From: Fallopia convolvulus
Lineage: Eukaryota > Streptophyta > Magnoliopsida > Caryophyllales > Polygonaceae
Assembly: GCA_964016875.1 (NCBI GenBank)
Contig: OZ024733.1
Coordinates: forward strand, 2,461,484-2,525,483
DNA length: 64,000 nt
Direction of reading: 5' to 3'
The notes below the pieces were generated by a model, which worked only from the letters and a program-made list of their open reading frames with translations, was not told where the DNA came from and ran no database searches. Positions 1 to 11,551 of the stretch are shown here, in pieces (positions within the stretch are counted from its first letter, which is position 1; every line of letters starts with the position of its first letter). Both the position numbers and the translations under genes were made by a program.

Positions 1-2416
1 CTGTTTTGAGCCAGCGCCGCTGGGGAATGACGCTGGCGTGTTGGGGCGCGCAGCCGACGAAGCGCTCGGCGTCCGGGGCTCGTCCTTGACTTTTGCTCGG
101 ATTTTCTGGCTCGATTCATCTTGCAATCCAGAATGTGTCGTGTGGGAACCAGGAACGCCGCCAGAATTGGTGCAATGGCCAGAAGCTCCGTTTGTGGATG
201 CATTCGGCGTCGGCGCGGCCGTGGCCTTGTCCCGAGCGTTCGCTTGTTGCCTTTCGGTTTCATTCTGTAACGCTTCACTCGGAGACATGGGTAAGATGGT
301 GACGCGTTTACCATGGTAATTGAACATGTAAGTGTTCAACCGGCCATCGTAAATCACGTGACGGTCAAACTGCCATGGACGGCTTAGAAGGAGATGTGTG
401 GCGTCCATGTCATTGACATCAAATAAAACCGAATCGGAATAAACACCAATGGAAAAAGAAAGGCTAACCTGTTTCGTGATCCAATGGTCACCATCATTCG
501 AAATCCAAGCGAGCTTGTAGGGCTTTGGATGATCCGATTGAGGCAGCTTGAAGTGGTCAACAACCTTCCTTGACAAGAAGTTTCCGCAGCTTCCAGAATC
601 AATGATCACACTTAGGGAGACGTTTTGCACCAAACATCGAGTACGGAAAATGTTTTCCCGTTGATCGGTTGGCACGGACTCCCTCATGCTAAGCGCTCGG
701 CGCGTCACTAGCAATAACTTGTCAATGCCGGCGTCGATGTCCGAGGGGGCGCAATATGCACCGTCTTCAATTGGTGCCGCGTTGTCCTCCTCCGACTCAG
801 CCTCGTCAACGCTTTCATACGCTGCGGTTTGAGCCGAAAACAAGACGCGCTTCGTGTTGGGGCAATCCCGTTTCAAGTGCCCTCGGCCACCACATTGGTA
901 GCACTCGATGTCTCGAGTTCTTTGTGGGGGAGGGGTTGCCTTGTCACGGTTTTGGCCAACCGAAGTGCCCTTAGAGTCCGTTCCGGGGGAACCTACCTTG
1001 GGTTTAGAATAAGAAGAAGGAGCAAACGATTTAGTACCCAAAGCGGATTGACTAGGGTTAGAACCATACCTTGGAAATGGGGACGTCTTCGGCCTCTTGA
1101 ATTACGTGTAAAGCACCATGGCCGTGTGTATCAACCGTCCCAAATCTTTGATCGGCAAGACAACCAAGCAATCTTGGATCCATTGGTGGAGTCCCGCCAT
1201 AAAGTGAGACCGCAACGCCCCCGGGGAAGCGCTTATGCCCGCTTTGAAGAATAAATCTTCTAAGTGAGCAAAGAACTCCTCCGGAGTCATGGATCCTTGA
1301 CATGCGTCTTGGATCATAATCCGAACCTTCTCTTTGTAGTCGGGGGGTATAAATTTCTGCTTCATTATGAATACAAGTTGATGCCACTCGGTTATGGGGG
1401 CTTTACCCTTTCGGGCCCGATCCGCTTCGAATCGGTTCCACCACATACGAGCGGCACCCTTGAAATGAAGGGTCACCACCTCGACTTTCTCGTTCTCCTC
1501 GTAATGGCAATGCTTGAGCACGTGTTCGGTTCCCTGCAGCCAAGAAATGAACTCATTAGGATTATAATTTCCATAAAAATCCTCAAATTTTACCTTAGCG
1601 TCGCGGCGTGATACATGCGCCGGACGTTCATTATTGGCGCGCCGGTTGGCACGCGGAGGTGGTGTGCGTCGGCGTCGGGGGCCTCGGCCATAGCCTCGGT
1701 GTGGCCCGTCGCCATCGTCGCTAGGCTCGTCATCTCCATCGCGCCGAGGGCGCCGCTGGTCCTCGCGGTCCCGGATATTGCGACGCCGATCCCCATCGCG
1801 CCGAGGCCGATCGCGGTTGTCACGGCGCTCTAGCCGATCATACACCGCGCGGTTCTCGGGCAGCTTGGGTCTCGGAATCCAATCCCGATCCCGATCTATC
1901 CACTCCTCCGAATCATGGACCGGAAGGTGGTCAAATTCCTCCTCGGAATCCTCCTCGTACTCCGTTATAGAGTCCTCGAAATCCGAATATGGAGTCCTGG
2001 CCCCGATAGTCATCGACATCGAAGTCATCTCGGTCTTTGTTCTTTTTCTTAGGCGTCGGAGTGACCTCCTTTTTCTTCTTCTTGGCTTGTTGACGTCGCC
2101 ACTCCTCGGAGTCATACTCCTCATTGGAATGAACATCAACAACCCCCTGTAAATCTTGAGCCTGATTAGTCGGGCGACTTTCCCTCATGGACTCCAACCT
2201 CTAGATTCCATTCGGGTTAGACGTTTCAACCATCGGACCCTTGCCTTTTTGTTGCGTCGTAGCCCGCGGAACCGGTTGAAGCGCCGGCACATGTGGTGGG
2301 TTGTTGTGTTGTTGGTTTGTGAGGCTTTGTTGGTTGGAATTCTCGTCTCCTTCCATGCTACCGTCTCCTATCTCAACCATAGACATGAACAAGTCAAAAG
2401 TTCCAAAAACAAGCAA
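1..2416 (-). pseudogene. gag-protease of gypsy G1, disrupted
   Basis: The likely start is the ATG at 2416. An acidic/basic low-complexity N-terminal region precedes the retrotransposon gag core, which begins near 1600 (KVKFEDFYGNYNPNEF). The core is followed by a CCHC knuckle CYQCGGRGHLKRDC (862-903) and an aspartic protease centre DSG (592-600, in IIDSGSCGNFLS). Breaks are a TAG at 2201-2203, a frameshift at a C-run near 2000, and a TAA at 1102-1104 where G2 has CAA. From 1101 to the window edge the frame is open. The product would package the element RNA in cytoplasmic particles; this copy cannot make it whole. The N-terminal motif DWIPRPKLPENR recurs in G3 and, in related form, in N1. Confidence 0.9.
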
Positions 2417-2773
2417 GCAAAAGAAACGTCAAGATTTTGTAAGACTCACCACGCAAGTACCCTTAGTTTGCACGAAAAGTACTTGAAAGGAATGGGAGGC
2501 TATGGATCTCGATGTTGCACAAGTATGGCACACACAAGAGCAAGAACACGCAAGACAAACAAACAAGCAAGTAAGAAAAGGAGAGAGAGAGGCGTCGGCT
2601 TTAGTGAAGCCTTGGCACGAAGAGAGGGAGAGAGAAATAAAAGATCTCGGCCTAAGAGGGAAGGCGAGATTGTGTCGTAACAAGAAGGAAAGAATCAAAG
2701 ATATGCAAACAAGGCAAGATATGATATGATTTATGAGAGAGAGAGAGTGGCCGAATATTGCCTTATTTTGTGA

Positions 2774-2821
2774 GATTTGTGAGATACTTGTCTTATTTTG
2801 GCTTGTGTATCTCACAAAATC
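2774..2821 (-). other. Leader stem-loop 1 of gypsy G1
   Basis: The arms GATTTGTGAGATA (2774-2786) and TATCTCACAAAATC (2808-2821) pair over 13 bp with one bulged base. The 21-nt loop contains CTTATTTTGGCTTG. It lies between primer site and gag. The same loop core sits on different stems at 2848-2890, 45401-45443 and 45460-45495, suggesting a functional RNA structure such as a packaging or dimerisation signal (inference). Confidence 0.6.
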
Positions 2822-2847
2822 TTATGAAATCTTTTTGTTTTTTTTTA

Positions 2848-2890
2848 ATTGGATAAAGATTGCCTTATTTTGGCTTTGCTTTACCACAAT
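2848..2890 (-). other. Leader stem-loop 2 of gypsy G1
   Basis: The arms ATTGGATAAAG (2848-2858) and CTTTACCACAAT (2879-2890) pair over about 10 bp with one mismatch and one bulge. The loop between them contains CCTTATTTTGGCTT, the core shared with the other three leader hairpins. Confidence 0.5.
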
Positions 2891-3283
2891 ATCTTTTTTT
2901 TAAAAATTCGGCAACTAATAAGATCTCGAAGATATGATCTCCCAAGATTCTTGCTAACAATAAAAGATTGAGATAAGGCCAAATCGGACCAAATCTCGCA
3001 CCAAACAACAATATGCACGACACACACAATCAATCGATTCAAACAAGACAAGATGAATGCAAGCAATGCTCGAAAAATCACTATGATGAACCGAAAACAA
3101 GTGCAAGTCGGCAAGGAGATGGCTATTTTTTCGTGATTTTTTGTCTGATTTTTTTTGGAAACAAAAAACGTGGATCTAATGGATGAAGGTAGAGATGGCG
3201 GAAGCTAATGATAACAATGGTGGTAAAGAAAAATTTTCGTGCAAAAAACGAGTAAATGAGTGAGAAAGACTTACGCAATCCTT

Positions 3284-3296
3284 GGCTCTGATGCCA
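3284..3296 (-). other. Primer-binding site, tRNA-iMet type (G1)
   Basis: The minus strand reads TGGCATCAGAGCC two bases inside the LTR. It differs by one base from the usual plant initiator-Met primer site TGGTATCAGAGCC. Confidence 0.85.
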
Positions 3297-3298
3297 GT

Positions 3299-4205
3299 TG
3301 ATGTAAACCCCGTTGAGGATTCATGTGAGGATCTTGAACTCGGACTCGTAAATGGTCTTCTCACGTCGGTTTTGATAGATTTGAGCCGAATTAACGACTA
3401 GACTTGGTAGGGAAGAAGTGAAAGGATTTAAGAAGGTGGTCTCGTTTGAAGGAAACCGGAAGAGTATGGGATACGAGAAGAGAATTGGGGTTGACGCCTT
3501 TATGAAGTGTTCTGGAGAAATCTCGACAGCATAACATTAATCAAAACAAAGTGTAAGAAACAAGAGAGGGGGCGTGCCTCTTTTATAGAGAAGAAGGCAC
3601 GCAAATCCTAGTTCTAACCTAGTGGCAAGGGCGGCTCAAGGGGGATGCACGCACGCGGCCCAAGACGCAAGCCCAAGCCCAAAACTCAACATAAATAGAA
3701 ATGACAGAAGGGGAAATGTTTCAGAATGGAAAAGATACTAAAAATAGTAAGAAACATAAATGGTCACGGTGGCCTAGTCGCGAGTGTCGCGACAAGGGCA
3801 TGTCATGACATGGTAGAGGCGAGTCATGGCTTCGGCGTCGACGGGGCTGGTGCGCACCCGAACCTCGAGTGTCGAGGCCTAGGAGCACCAGAACCTCAAG
3901 TTCCCACGCCGGGGTGGCCCGGCGTGGCACGATGCTCGGCCTACATGGTTGGCACGACACCGAGAGTGAGGTTCTCGGTGCCGCGGTGCATAGCGTCGGC
4001 TTGGAGTGGCGGCGCGCCTTCGATGAAGGAGACGCACCAGGAGAGGGGCGCGCTCGTGCCTGCGCCGTGGCTTGCGTGAGCGAGCGCGATGAGGGACGCA
4101 GTGGCTCGGACTATGGCACAGATCCTGGCTCGAGTAATGGGTCCGTCAGAGAGCACAAACATGTCTTCCTCTTCTTGGCTCGCCGTCAATGTGGGGCTCA
4201 CATCA
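3299..4205 (-). repeat. 5' LTR of gypsy element G1
   Basis: This 907-bp LTR has inverted ends: TGATGTGAGCCCC at 4205 reading down and TTCATGTGAGG-like sequence near GGGGTTTACATCA at 3299. It aligns along its whole length with the 937-bp 3' LTR of G2 (11549-12485). A TATA-like TCTATAAAAGAGG (minus) lies near 3577-3590, where transcription would start. The LTR end at 3299 is followed by an initiator-Met primer site, which fixes this as the 5' LTR. Confidence 0.92.
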
Positions 4206-4212
4206 AAAATTT

Positions 4213-4655
4213 ATCACGCTTCGTGAAGCGTGACTCTTCATTAGGGGTGCTCAATGAGTCGACTCAACCTTACTTGCGGGTCATGTGTTTACCCGCTAAA
4301 TATTTATTGACCCGCGACCAGACCCACTAGTTGCGGGTTTTGCGGGTCGGGTCGCGGGTCGACCCTTTTGACACACAAAAAAGGCAATTCCGAATGTCCC
4401 ACAAGTAAAGAGTAAAAAAATTATTATATTACTTGCGGGTCGGGCCGGGTCGACCCATTGAGCATCCCTACTCGTGGGACATCCGGAGTTGCCTTTGTGT
4501 GTGTCTAACGTGTCAACTCGCGATCCGACCCGCAACCCGCGGGTCGGGTCGCAGGTCAATAAATTTTTTTACGGGTCAACCCGCGACCCGCAAGTCAGGT
4601 TGGGTCGACCCATTGAGCATCCCTAATGAAGAGCCTCGATTCACGAAGCTTAATA
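4213..4655. mobile_element. Foldback / MITE-like inverted repeat
   Basis: Long imperfect inverted arms enclose the region: TTAGGGGTGCTCAATGAGTC near 4241 is mirrored by GACCCATTGAGCATCCCTAA near 4606-4626, and similarity extends outward through CTCTTCAT and GCTTCGTGAA on both sides. A third copy of the terminal motif (GACCCATTGAGCATCCCTA) sits internally near 4451-4469. The arms are rich in GGGTCGCGGGT-type repeats. This fits a small non-autonomous DNA transposon, possibly hAT-like, with an internal rearrangement. No direct target duplication was found, because the flanks themselves are inverted. Confidence 0.6.
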
Positions 4656-6120
4656 CCTTTTGTCAATCGGGTATCCATAGAACTCACTCTTCATGAAGAG
4701 TGAATTTTCCGTGTGTGCCGGGCACTTTTTCTGTGTGCACAAAGAATTGGCCTATAAAAATACTTAGTTTAAGAACATGAATGTAAGGCTTTACTTAGCC
4801 TAAGGAAAACTCTTTTTAACTTACAAACAAATATTTAAGTATATTTAAAATAGTTCATAAAATGATTTGCATGCATCATTTTTAAGAAGACTTCTTTTAA
4901 AGAAGATTGTGTTTATTACAACTTTCATATAAATCAAAGGAAAATTCTAGTATGGTCATGCATGTGCATAGATGACTTCTAGAAATACTATTTAATCTCA
5001 CAAGCATATTTTGAAAGATTTTAACAAAACTTATGCTAAAGGTTATATTTCTTTTTATTTAAAAGATATGGTAAAAATTCCATCTTAGTAAACTTAGAGC
5101 ACATTCCACAATAATATTTATTCTAAAACTCCATGATTTCTACGTACAAAGCTTATAGAATTTATTTAAAAGTCTAGAAATTATGTATATAACCGGTTTT
5201 ATTAAAATAAAATATAAATAAAAAAAATCCATTTAAGTGTTAAAATTGCTAGGAAATTACATGCAAGGTGATTTCTCTTAATAAAAATCCATTTAAAGTA
5301 GCATGCAAGAACTTATAAGATCATCAAAGTATTTTATAAACTCATAAGACTAAGTTCTACATCAAACATCATCAAAAATCCATCTCTTACTCAAATGAGA
5401 CATGCAAGTTGATTTTCTTCATAAAAATTCCATTGGTAAGACATGCAAGAACAATTTCCATTTAAAATCCTTTTATCTTGAGTTTATTAAATCTTAAAAT
5501 TTATAAATCTCATAAGAGCCTATTCCAAGTAGTAAAAGTGACATGCATGTGGATTTTAAGCAAGATCCAAAAGTCTCAAGTGTAGAACATGAAATTACTA
5601 GTATTACTTATGGATTTTTAACAAGAAAAAGGGGCTTCTTAGATCATTTAAATGAAATTAAAAATCAAAAATAAAAAGGTGAAAATCACCCTTAAAAGAT
5701 GTAGGATTTTAGTATATGTTCACATGATTGTAGAAGACACAAATCTTTCTAACAAGGCATGCATGCATGTAAGAATCAAGGGAGAAATATGCAATTTCTA
5801 AACAATTTATATTCTGGATTTTATTGAAGAAAAACAGCCCTTAGATATCATCAAAAGGCTATGAAAATGTCCCAAAAATAATGTAGAAAGATTTAGGATT
5901 TTTACCCTTGAATTTGTGAGACTTTTGGAGCAAGAACACACCACAAAGGGGAAAGGGAGGGGGCGACGGCTCCGGGGCTGGATGGTGGAGCACGGCGGCT
6001 GGTGGTGGCGCCTGGTGGTGGCCGAAAGTGGTGGTGGTCGGCAGTGGTGGTAGCCGGAAGTGGTGGTGGTGTGGTGGTGTGATGGAAGAACACAAATGGA
6101 GTTTAAATGGTGGAAGAGAC
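4656..6120. other. AT-rich gap, no gene seen
   Basis: 4740-5890 is AT-rich with loosely repeated words such as ACATGCAAG and AAAAATCCATTT in direct orientation, probably an eroded repeat. 5930-6090 is a GGTGGT-rich low-complexity tract. The open frames here are short or compositionally biased and match nothing I recognise. A perfect palindrome ACTCTTCATGAAGAGT lies near 4686-4701. Confidence 0.5.
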
Positions 6121-6985
6121 TCGAGCCAGGACCCGTGCCATAGCCCGAGCCACTTCGTCCCTCGTCGCGCGCGTCCTCGCAAGCCACGGCTCAGCCACCG
6201 CCGCGCCCCTCACCCGGTACGTCTCCTTCATCGAAGGCGCGCCGGCCATCCAGGTCGACGCTACGCACCGCGGCGTCGAGAACCTCACTCTCGGTGCCGT
6301 GCCAGCCACGCAGGCCGAGCACCATGCCACACTAGGCCACCCCGACCTGGGAACTTGAGGTTTTGGTGCGCCTCGTCCTCGACACTCGAGGTTCGGGTGC
6401 GCACCAGCCCCGACGCCGCCGAAGCCCTGCCGCGCCCTTGCACGTGTCGCGACATGCCTTTGGCGCGCCATAGCCTTGTCACAACCTTGTCGCGACACTC
6501 GCGACTAGGCCACCGTGACCATCTATGTTTCTTGCTATTTTTAGACTTATTTCCATTCCGAAACATTTCTATTTATGTAACTTCTACTTTTGCTTAGGAT
6601 TTTGGGCTTGGGCTTGCATCTTGGGCCGCATGCGTGCATCACCCTTATGCCGCCCTTGCCACTAGGGTTTTACTAGGGTTTGGCGTGCCATCTTCCTTAT
6701 AAAAGAGGCACGCCCCCTCCATTGTTTCTTACGCTTTGAATGAACTATCATTATGCTGTCGAGATTACTCCAGAACTAATTCTAAAAGGCGTCAACCCGA
6801 ATTCTCTTCTCATCCCATACTCTTCCGATTTCCCTCAAAAGAGATCACCTCCTTAAATCCTTTCACTTCTTCCCTACCAAGTCTAGTCATTAACTCGACT
6901 CAAATCTATCAAAAACCGACGTGAGAAGACCATTTACGAGTCCAAGATCGATCCCTTCGTGAATCCTTCAACGGGGTTCACATCA
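6121..6985 (+). repeat. 5' LTR of G2, lacking its first 72 bp
   Basis: It aligns base for base in length with 11621-12485 (865 bp each), but the first 72 bp of the 3' LTR (11549-11620) have no counterpart. Sequence upstream of 6121 is unrelated. The end ACGGGGTTCACATCA precedes the primer site. Confidence 0.9.
6698..6704 (+). promoter_or_regulatory. TATA box in G2 5' LTR
   Basis: TATAAAA stands just upstream of AGAGGCACGCCCCCTCC. The same motif is at 12198-12204 in the 3' LTR. The position inside the LTR fits a retrotransposon promoter. Confidence 0.6.
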
Positions 6986-6987
6986 AC

Positions 6988-7000
6988 TGGCATCAGAGCC
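6988..7000 (+). other. Primer-binding site, tRNA-iMet type (G2)
   Basis: TGGCATCAGAGCC lies two bases after the LTR end and is identical to the G1 site. Confidence 0.88.
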
Positions 7001-7063
7001 AAGGATTGCGTAAGTCCCTTCGTGAATCCTTCAACGGGGTTCACATCAACGGGGTTCACATCA

Positions 7064-10000
7064 AAGGTAAAATTTGAAGATTTTTATGGTAATTACAACC
7101 CTGATGAATTCATTCCTTGGCTGCAGGGAACCGAACACGTGCTCAAACATTGCCATTACGAGGAGCACGAGAAAGTCGAGGTGGTGACCCTTCATTTCAA
7201 GGGTGCCGCTCGTATGTGGTGGAACCGATTCGAAACGGATCGGGCCCGAAAGGGTAAAGCCCCCATAATCGAGTGGCATCAACTTGTATTCATAATGAAG
7301 CGGAAGTTTATACCCCCCGACTACAAGGAGAAGGTTCGGATTTTGATCCAAGACGCACGTCAAGGATCCCGGACTCTGGAGGAGTTCTTTGCTTACTTAG
7401 AAGATTTATTCTTCAAAGCCGACATAAGCGTTTCTCCGGGGGCATTGCGGTCTGGTTTAGTGGCGGGACTCCACCAATGGATCCGAGATCGCTTGGTTGT
7501 CTTTCCAATCAAAGATTTGGGACGCTTGATACACACGGCCATGGAGCTTTACACACAATTCAAGAGGCCGAAGACGTCCCCATTTCAAAGGTATGGTTCT
7601 AACCCTAGTCCTTCCGCTTTGGGTACTAAATCGTTTGCTACTTCTTCTTATTCTAAACCCAAGGTAGGTACCCAAGCGACGGACTCCAAGAGCACTTCGG
7701 TTGGCCAAAATCATGACAAGGCCGCCCCTCCCCCACAAAGGACTCGAGACATCGAGTGCTATTTATGTGGTGGCCGAGGGCACTTGAAACGGGATTGCCC
7801 CAACACGAAGCGCGTTTTGTTTTCGGCTCAAACCGCAGCCTACGAGAGCGTGGACGAGGTTGAGTCCGACGAGGACAACGCCGCGCCAATTGAAGACGGT
7901 GCATACTGCGCACCCATGGACATCGACGCCGGCGTTGACAAGTTGTTGCTCGTGACACGCCGAGCGCTTAGCTTGAGGGAGTCCGTGCCCACCGATCAAC
8001 GGGAAAACATTTTCCATACTCGGTGTTTGGTGCAAAACGTCTCCCTTAGCGTCATCATTGATTCGGGAAGCTGTGGAAATTTTTTGTCAAGGAAGGTCGT
8101 CAACCACTTCAAGTTGCCTCAATCGGATCATCCAAAGCCGTACAAGCTTGAATGGATTTCGAATGATGGTGACCATTGGATCACGAAACAGGTTAGCCTT
8201 TCTTTTTCCATTGGTGTTTATTCCGATTCGGTTTTATTTGATGTCACTGACATGGACGCCACACATCTCCTTCTTGGCCGTCCATGGCAGTTTGACCGTC
8301 ACGTGATTTACGATGGCCGGTTGAACACTTATATGTTCAATTACCATGGTAAACGCGTGACCATCTTACCCATGTCTCCGAGTGAAGCTTTGCAGGATGA
8401 AGCCGAAAGGCAACAAGCGAACACTCGGGACAAAGCCACGGCCGCGCCCACGCCAAATGCAACCACAAACGGCGCTTCTGGCCATGGCGAACATTCTGGC
8501 GGCGTTTCTGGTTCCTCTACCACATATTCTGGATCCCATGTCGAGTCAAACCAGAAGCGCCGAGCAAAACTCAAGGAGGAGCCTCGGACGCCGAGTGCGT
8601 CCTCGGCTGCGCGCCACACCGCGCCAGCAGGGTTGCCCAGCGGTGCTGGTTCGACCCCAGCCACTTCTGGCGGCGCGCCTGGTGGCAATCTTCCTCACTG
8701 GCAAGGACCTGTTGGCCAGCATCATGGCACCCATGGCGCGCCTCGGACGAGCGAGGACGCCGAGCCCCCACTTCTCGGCTTGGTGCAAGATCGTTTGTTT
8801 CTATGCCGACGGCGCGACGTGGTCAAGCACATCGAGGGGAGTATTACTTGTTTTTTATTGTGTCCTTTACTTAATATTACTATTGATAAGACACATGTAT
8901 TACCTCCCTCCATTTCTGCCTTGCTACAGGAGTTCTCGGATATTATGCCTGCCGAGCTCCCCGACGGGTTACCACCTATTCGGGGGATCGAGCATCGCAT
9001 AGATCTCATTCCCGGTGCCTCATTGCCTAACCGGGCTGCATATAGGGCGTCGCCTAAGGAAACTCAAGAGCTACAACGCCAAGTCCAATCTCTTTTGGAC
9101 AAGGGTTATGTTCGAGAGTCACTTAGCCCGTGTGCGGTTCCGGTTATCTTGGTGCCGAAGAAGGATGGGTCTTGGCGGATGTGCGTGGATTGCCGTGCCA
9201 TCAACCAGATCACCATCAAGTACCGCCACCCGATTCCCCGCTTGGACGACATGCTAGACGAGTTACATGGAGCCGTGTTGTTTACGAAGATTGATTTGAG
9301 GAGCGGCTACCATCAAATTCGGATGCAAGAAGGGGACGAGTGGACGACGGCTTTTAAGACCAAACATGGTCTTTATGAGTGGTTGGTGATGCCCTTCAGC
9401 CTCACTAACACTCCTTCTACTTTTATGAGATTGATGAACTTTGTTTTGCGTAAATTTTTGGGAATTTTCGTCGTCGTGTATTTGGACGACATTTTAGTTT
9501 ATAGTCGAACTTTGGACTCTCACGCGGGGCACCTTAGGCAGGTGTTAGATTGCCTCCGCGAACACTCATTGTATGTAAATTTGGACAAGTGTGTGTTTTT
9601 CTCGGATACGACGAATTTTCTTGGTTTCGTCGTATCCAAGGATGGCCTACGAGTGGATTCTGACAAAATCCGGGCCATCCGTGAGTGGCCAACCCCAACG
9701 ACCCCGACGATGGTTCGTTCTTTTTTGGCGTTAGCTGGTTTCTATAAGCGATTTGTCAAGGACTTCAGTTCTATCGCCGGGACACTCCATTCTTTAACCA
9801 AGAAGGCGGCCACAATAAAGTGGATGCCGCATCACGAGGCCTCCTTCGAGGCCTTGAAAGATGCTTTGTGCCGCGCCCCGGTCCTTCAATTGCCGGACTT
9901 TTCCAAGCGCTTCGAGATCGAGTGCGATGCTTCCGACTATGGTATTGGCGGCGTACTCCTTCAAGAGCAAAGGCCAATCGCTTACTTTAGCGAGAAGCTA

Positions 10001-11551
10001 GCTGGGGCCACATTGAATTATCCGACCTATGATAAAGAGCTTTACGCTCTTATTCGGGTCCTTAAGACGTGGCAACATTATCTATGGCCAAGCGAGTTCA
10101 TAATTCATACGGATCACGCGGCCTTGGCTTATCTCAAGAGTCAAACGACTTTGAATAGGCGCCACGCACGTTGGGTTGAGTACATGGAGACATTTCCATA
10201 TGTCATCGCGCACAAAAAGGGTAAAGAGAACGTCGTCGCCGACGCTCTCTCACGAAGGTACATTCTGTTGACCCAACTCCATTCTAAATTGCTCGGATTC
10301 GCAATGATCAAGGAATTATACGCCTCAGATCCGTATTTTTCCTCAATCATTAAAGATCTAGAGCATTCTCGCATTCATGAGTCTTTCTTCTTAGACAATG
10401 GGTATCTTTACCGTGCTGGGAAGCTTTGCATTCCGGCCTCATCGGTGAGACATTTGTTGCTCCAAGAGGCTCATGATGGCCGAGGCCATTTTGGCATAGC
10501 CAAAACGTTGGCAGCACTTCGTGAACATTTTTTCTGGCCTCACATGGCTCGTGATGTTAACAAGTATTGTCAAAGTTGTGTGCCGTGTCATACTGTCAAG
10601 TCTTGGTCAGAACCACATGGCCTTTACACGCCCCTACCTATTCCCGATGCCCCGTGGGAAGATCTTTCAATGGATTTTATCACGGGACTACCTATGTCGA
10701 GGCGTGGAAAGGATTCCATATTTGTAGTCGTGGACCGGTTCTCCAAAATGGCCCACTTCATCACATGTAAGGGGACTAATAACGCGGTGGAAATCGCTAC
10801 TTTGTTCTTCGAGCATGTGGTGAAATTACATGGTATTCCTAGAACTATTGTTAGTGATAGGGATACCAAGTTCTGCAGTCACTTTTGGAGAACACTTTGG
10901 GGGAAGTTAGGGACACGACTCCTGTTTTCTACTGCTTATCACCCCCAGACCGATGGTCAGACTGAGGTGACCAATCGGACATTGGGCACTCTTCTTCGGA
11001 CGATGTTCAAGGCAAACCCACGTCGGTGGGAGGACTTACTTTGCCATGTTGAGTTTGCTTATAACAGGTCCTACCACACTGCGACGAAGATGACCCCTTT
11101 CGAGGTGGTCTACGGGCGTAATCCTCACACACCTATGGACTTGGTGCCTTTGCCCTTCAAGCCCGAGGAGCATGTCGACGCGGCCAACCGCGCCGACCAT
11201 ATCCGACGCCTACATGAGCGCACCAAGGCCCAGCTGTTGAAACGCTCGGATCAATACACGGCCCAACGCAACAAGGGACGCCGCGTGTTGATCTTCGAGC
11301 CCGGAGATTTGGTGTGGGTCCATCTTCGGAAGGAACGTTTTCCCGCTGCTCGGAAGACGAAGCTACACCCACGAGGGGACGGCCCTTTCAAGGTCCTCCG
11401 GCGCATCAACGACAACTCTTACATACTCGACCTCCCGGGCAAGTACAACGTTTCCGCCTCCTTCAATGTCTCGGATCTATCTTCTTACATGGATCCCGAG
11501 TATCATGACGAGGAAACGGGGACGTTTCCCACCCAAGGGGGGGGAGGGTGA
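7064..11551 (+). pseudogene. gag-pol polyprotein of G2, open frame without its natural start
   Basis: The frame has no stop to 11551, but the only upstream codon resembling a start is a GTG inside the LTR tail; the first in-frame ATG is 7214, within the gag core. Gag core begins at 7064 (KVKFEDFYGNYNPDEF). Then come a CCHC knuckle CYLCGGRGHLKRDC (7757-7798), protease DSG (8060-8068), RT with YLDD (9479-9490), RNase H with ECDASD (Asp near 9926), and integrase with an HHCC finger (about 10466-10590), Asp 10673, Asp 10856 and Glu 10964. A GPF module (GDGPFKVL) near 11380 ends the protein, and the stop overlaps the 3' LTR start. Odd residues include SLTN where gypsy RTs, including G3, have GLT(N/D), and CRAIN for YRAIN. 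Likely defective because gag start and leader are lost, although pol is nearly complete. Confidence 0.9.
11535..11548 (+). other. Polypurine tract of G2
   Basis: AAGGGGGGGGAGGG runs directly into the 3' LTR. It would prime plus-strand DNA synthesis and overlaps the last codons of pol. Confidence 0.8.

Larger units (their letters stand above)
1..4205 (-). mobile_element. Ty3/gypsy LTR retrotransposon G1, 5' portion, cut by window start
   Basis: Read on the minus strand the order is LTR (4205 to 3299), primer-binding site, leader of about 0.85 kb, gag, zinc knuckle and protease; reverse transcriptase and integrase would lie beyond position 1. The LTR and coding sequence are closely similar to element G2 (6121-12485), so the two are members of one family in opposite orientation. 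The gag frame carries two in-frame stops and one frameshift, so this copy cannot be autonomous. The second LTR is outside the window, so no target-site duplication can be checked. Confidence 0.93.

Noticed and set aside
5807..6187. His/Pro-rich protein on the minus strand
   Set aside because: Low-complexity GGTGGT tract fused to LTR sequence; composition explains the open frame.
6959..7063. GTG-initiated start of a 1530-aa protein in G2
   Set aside because: Plant nuclear genes do not normally start at GTG, and this stretch is translated LTR tail and primer site. The homologous gag starts far upstream in G1 and G3.
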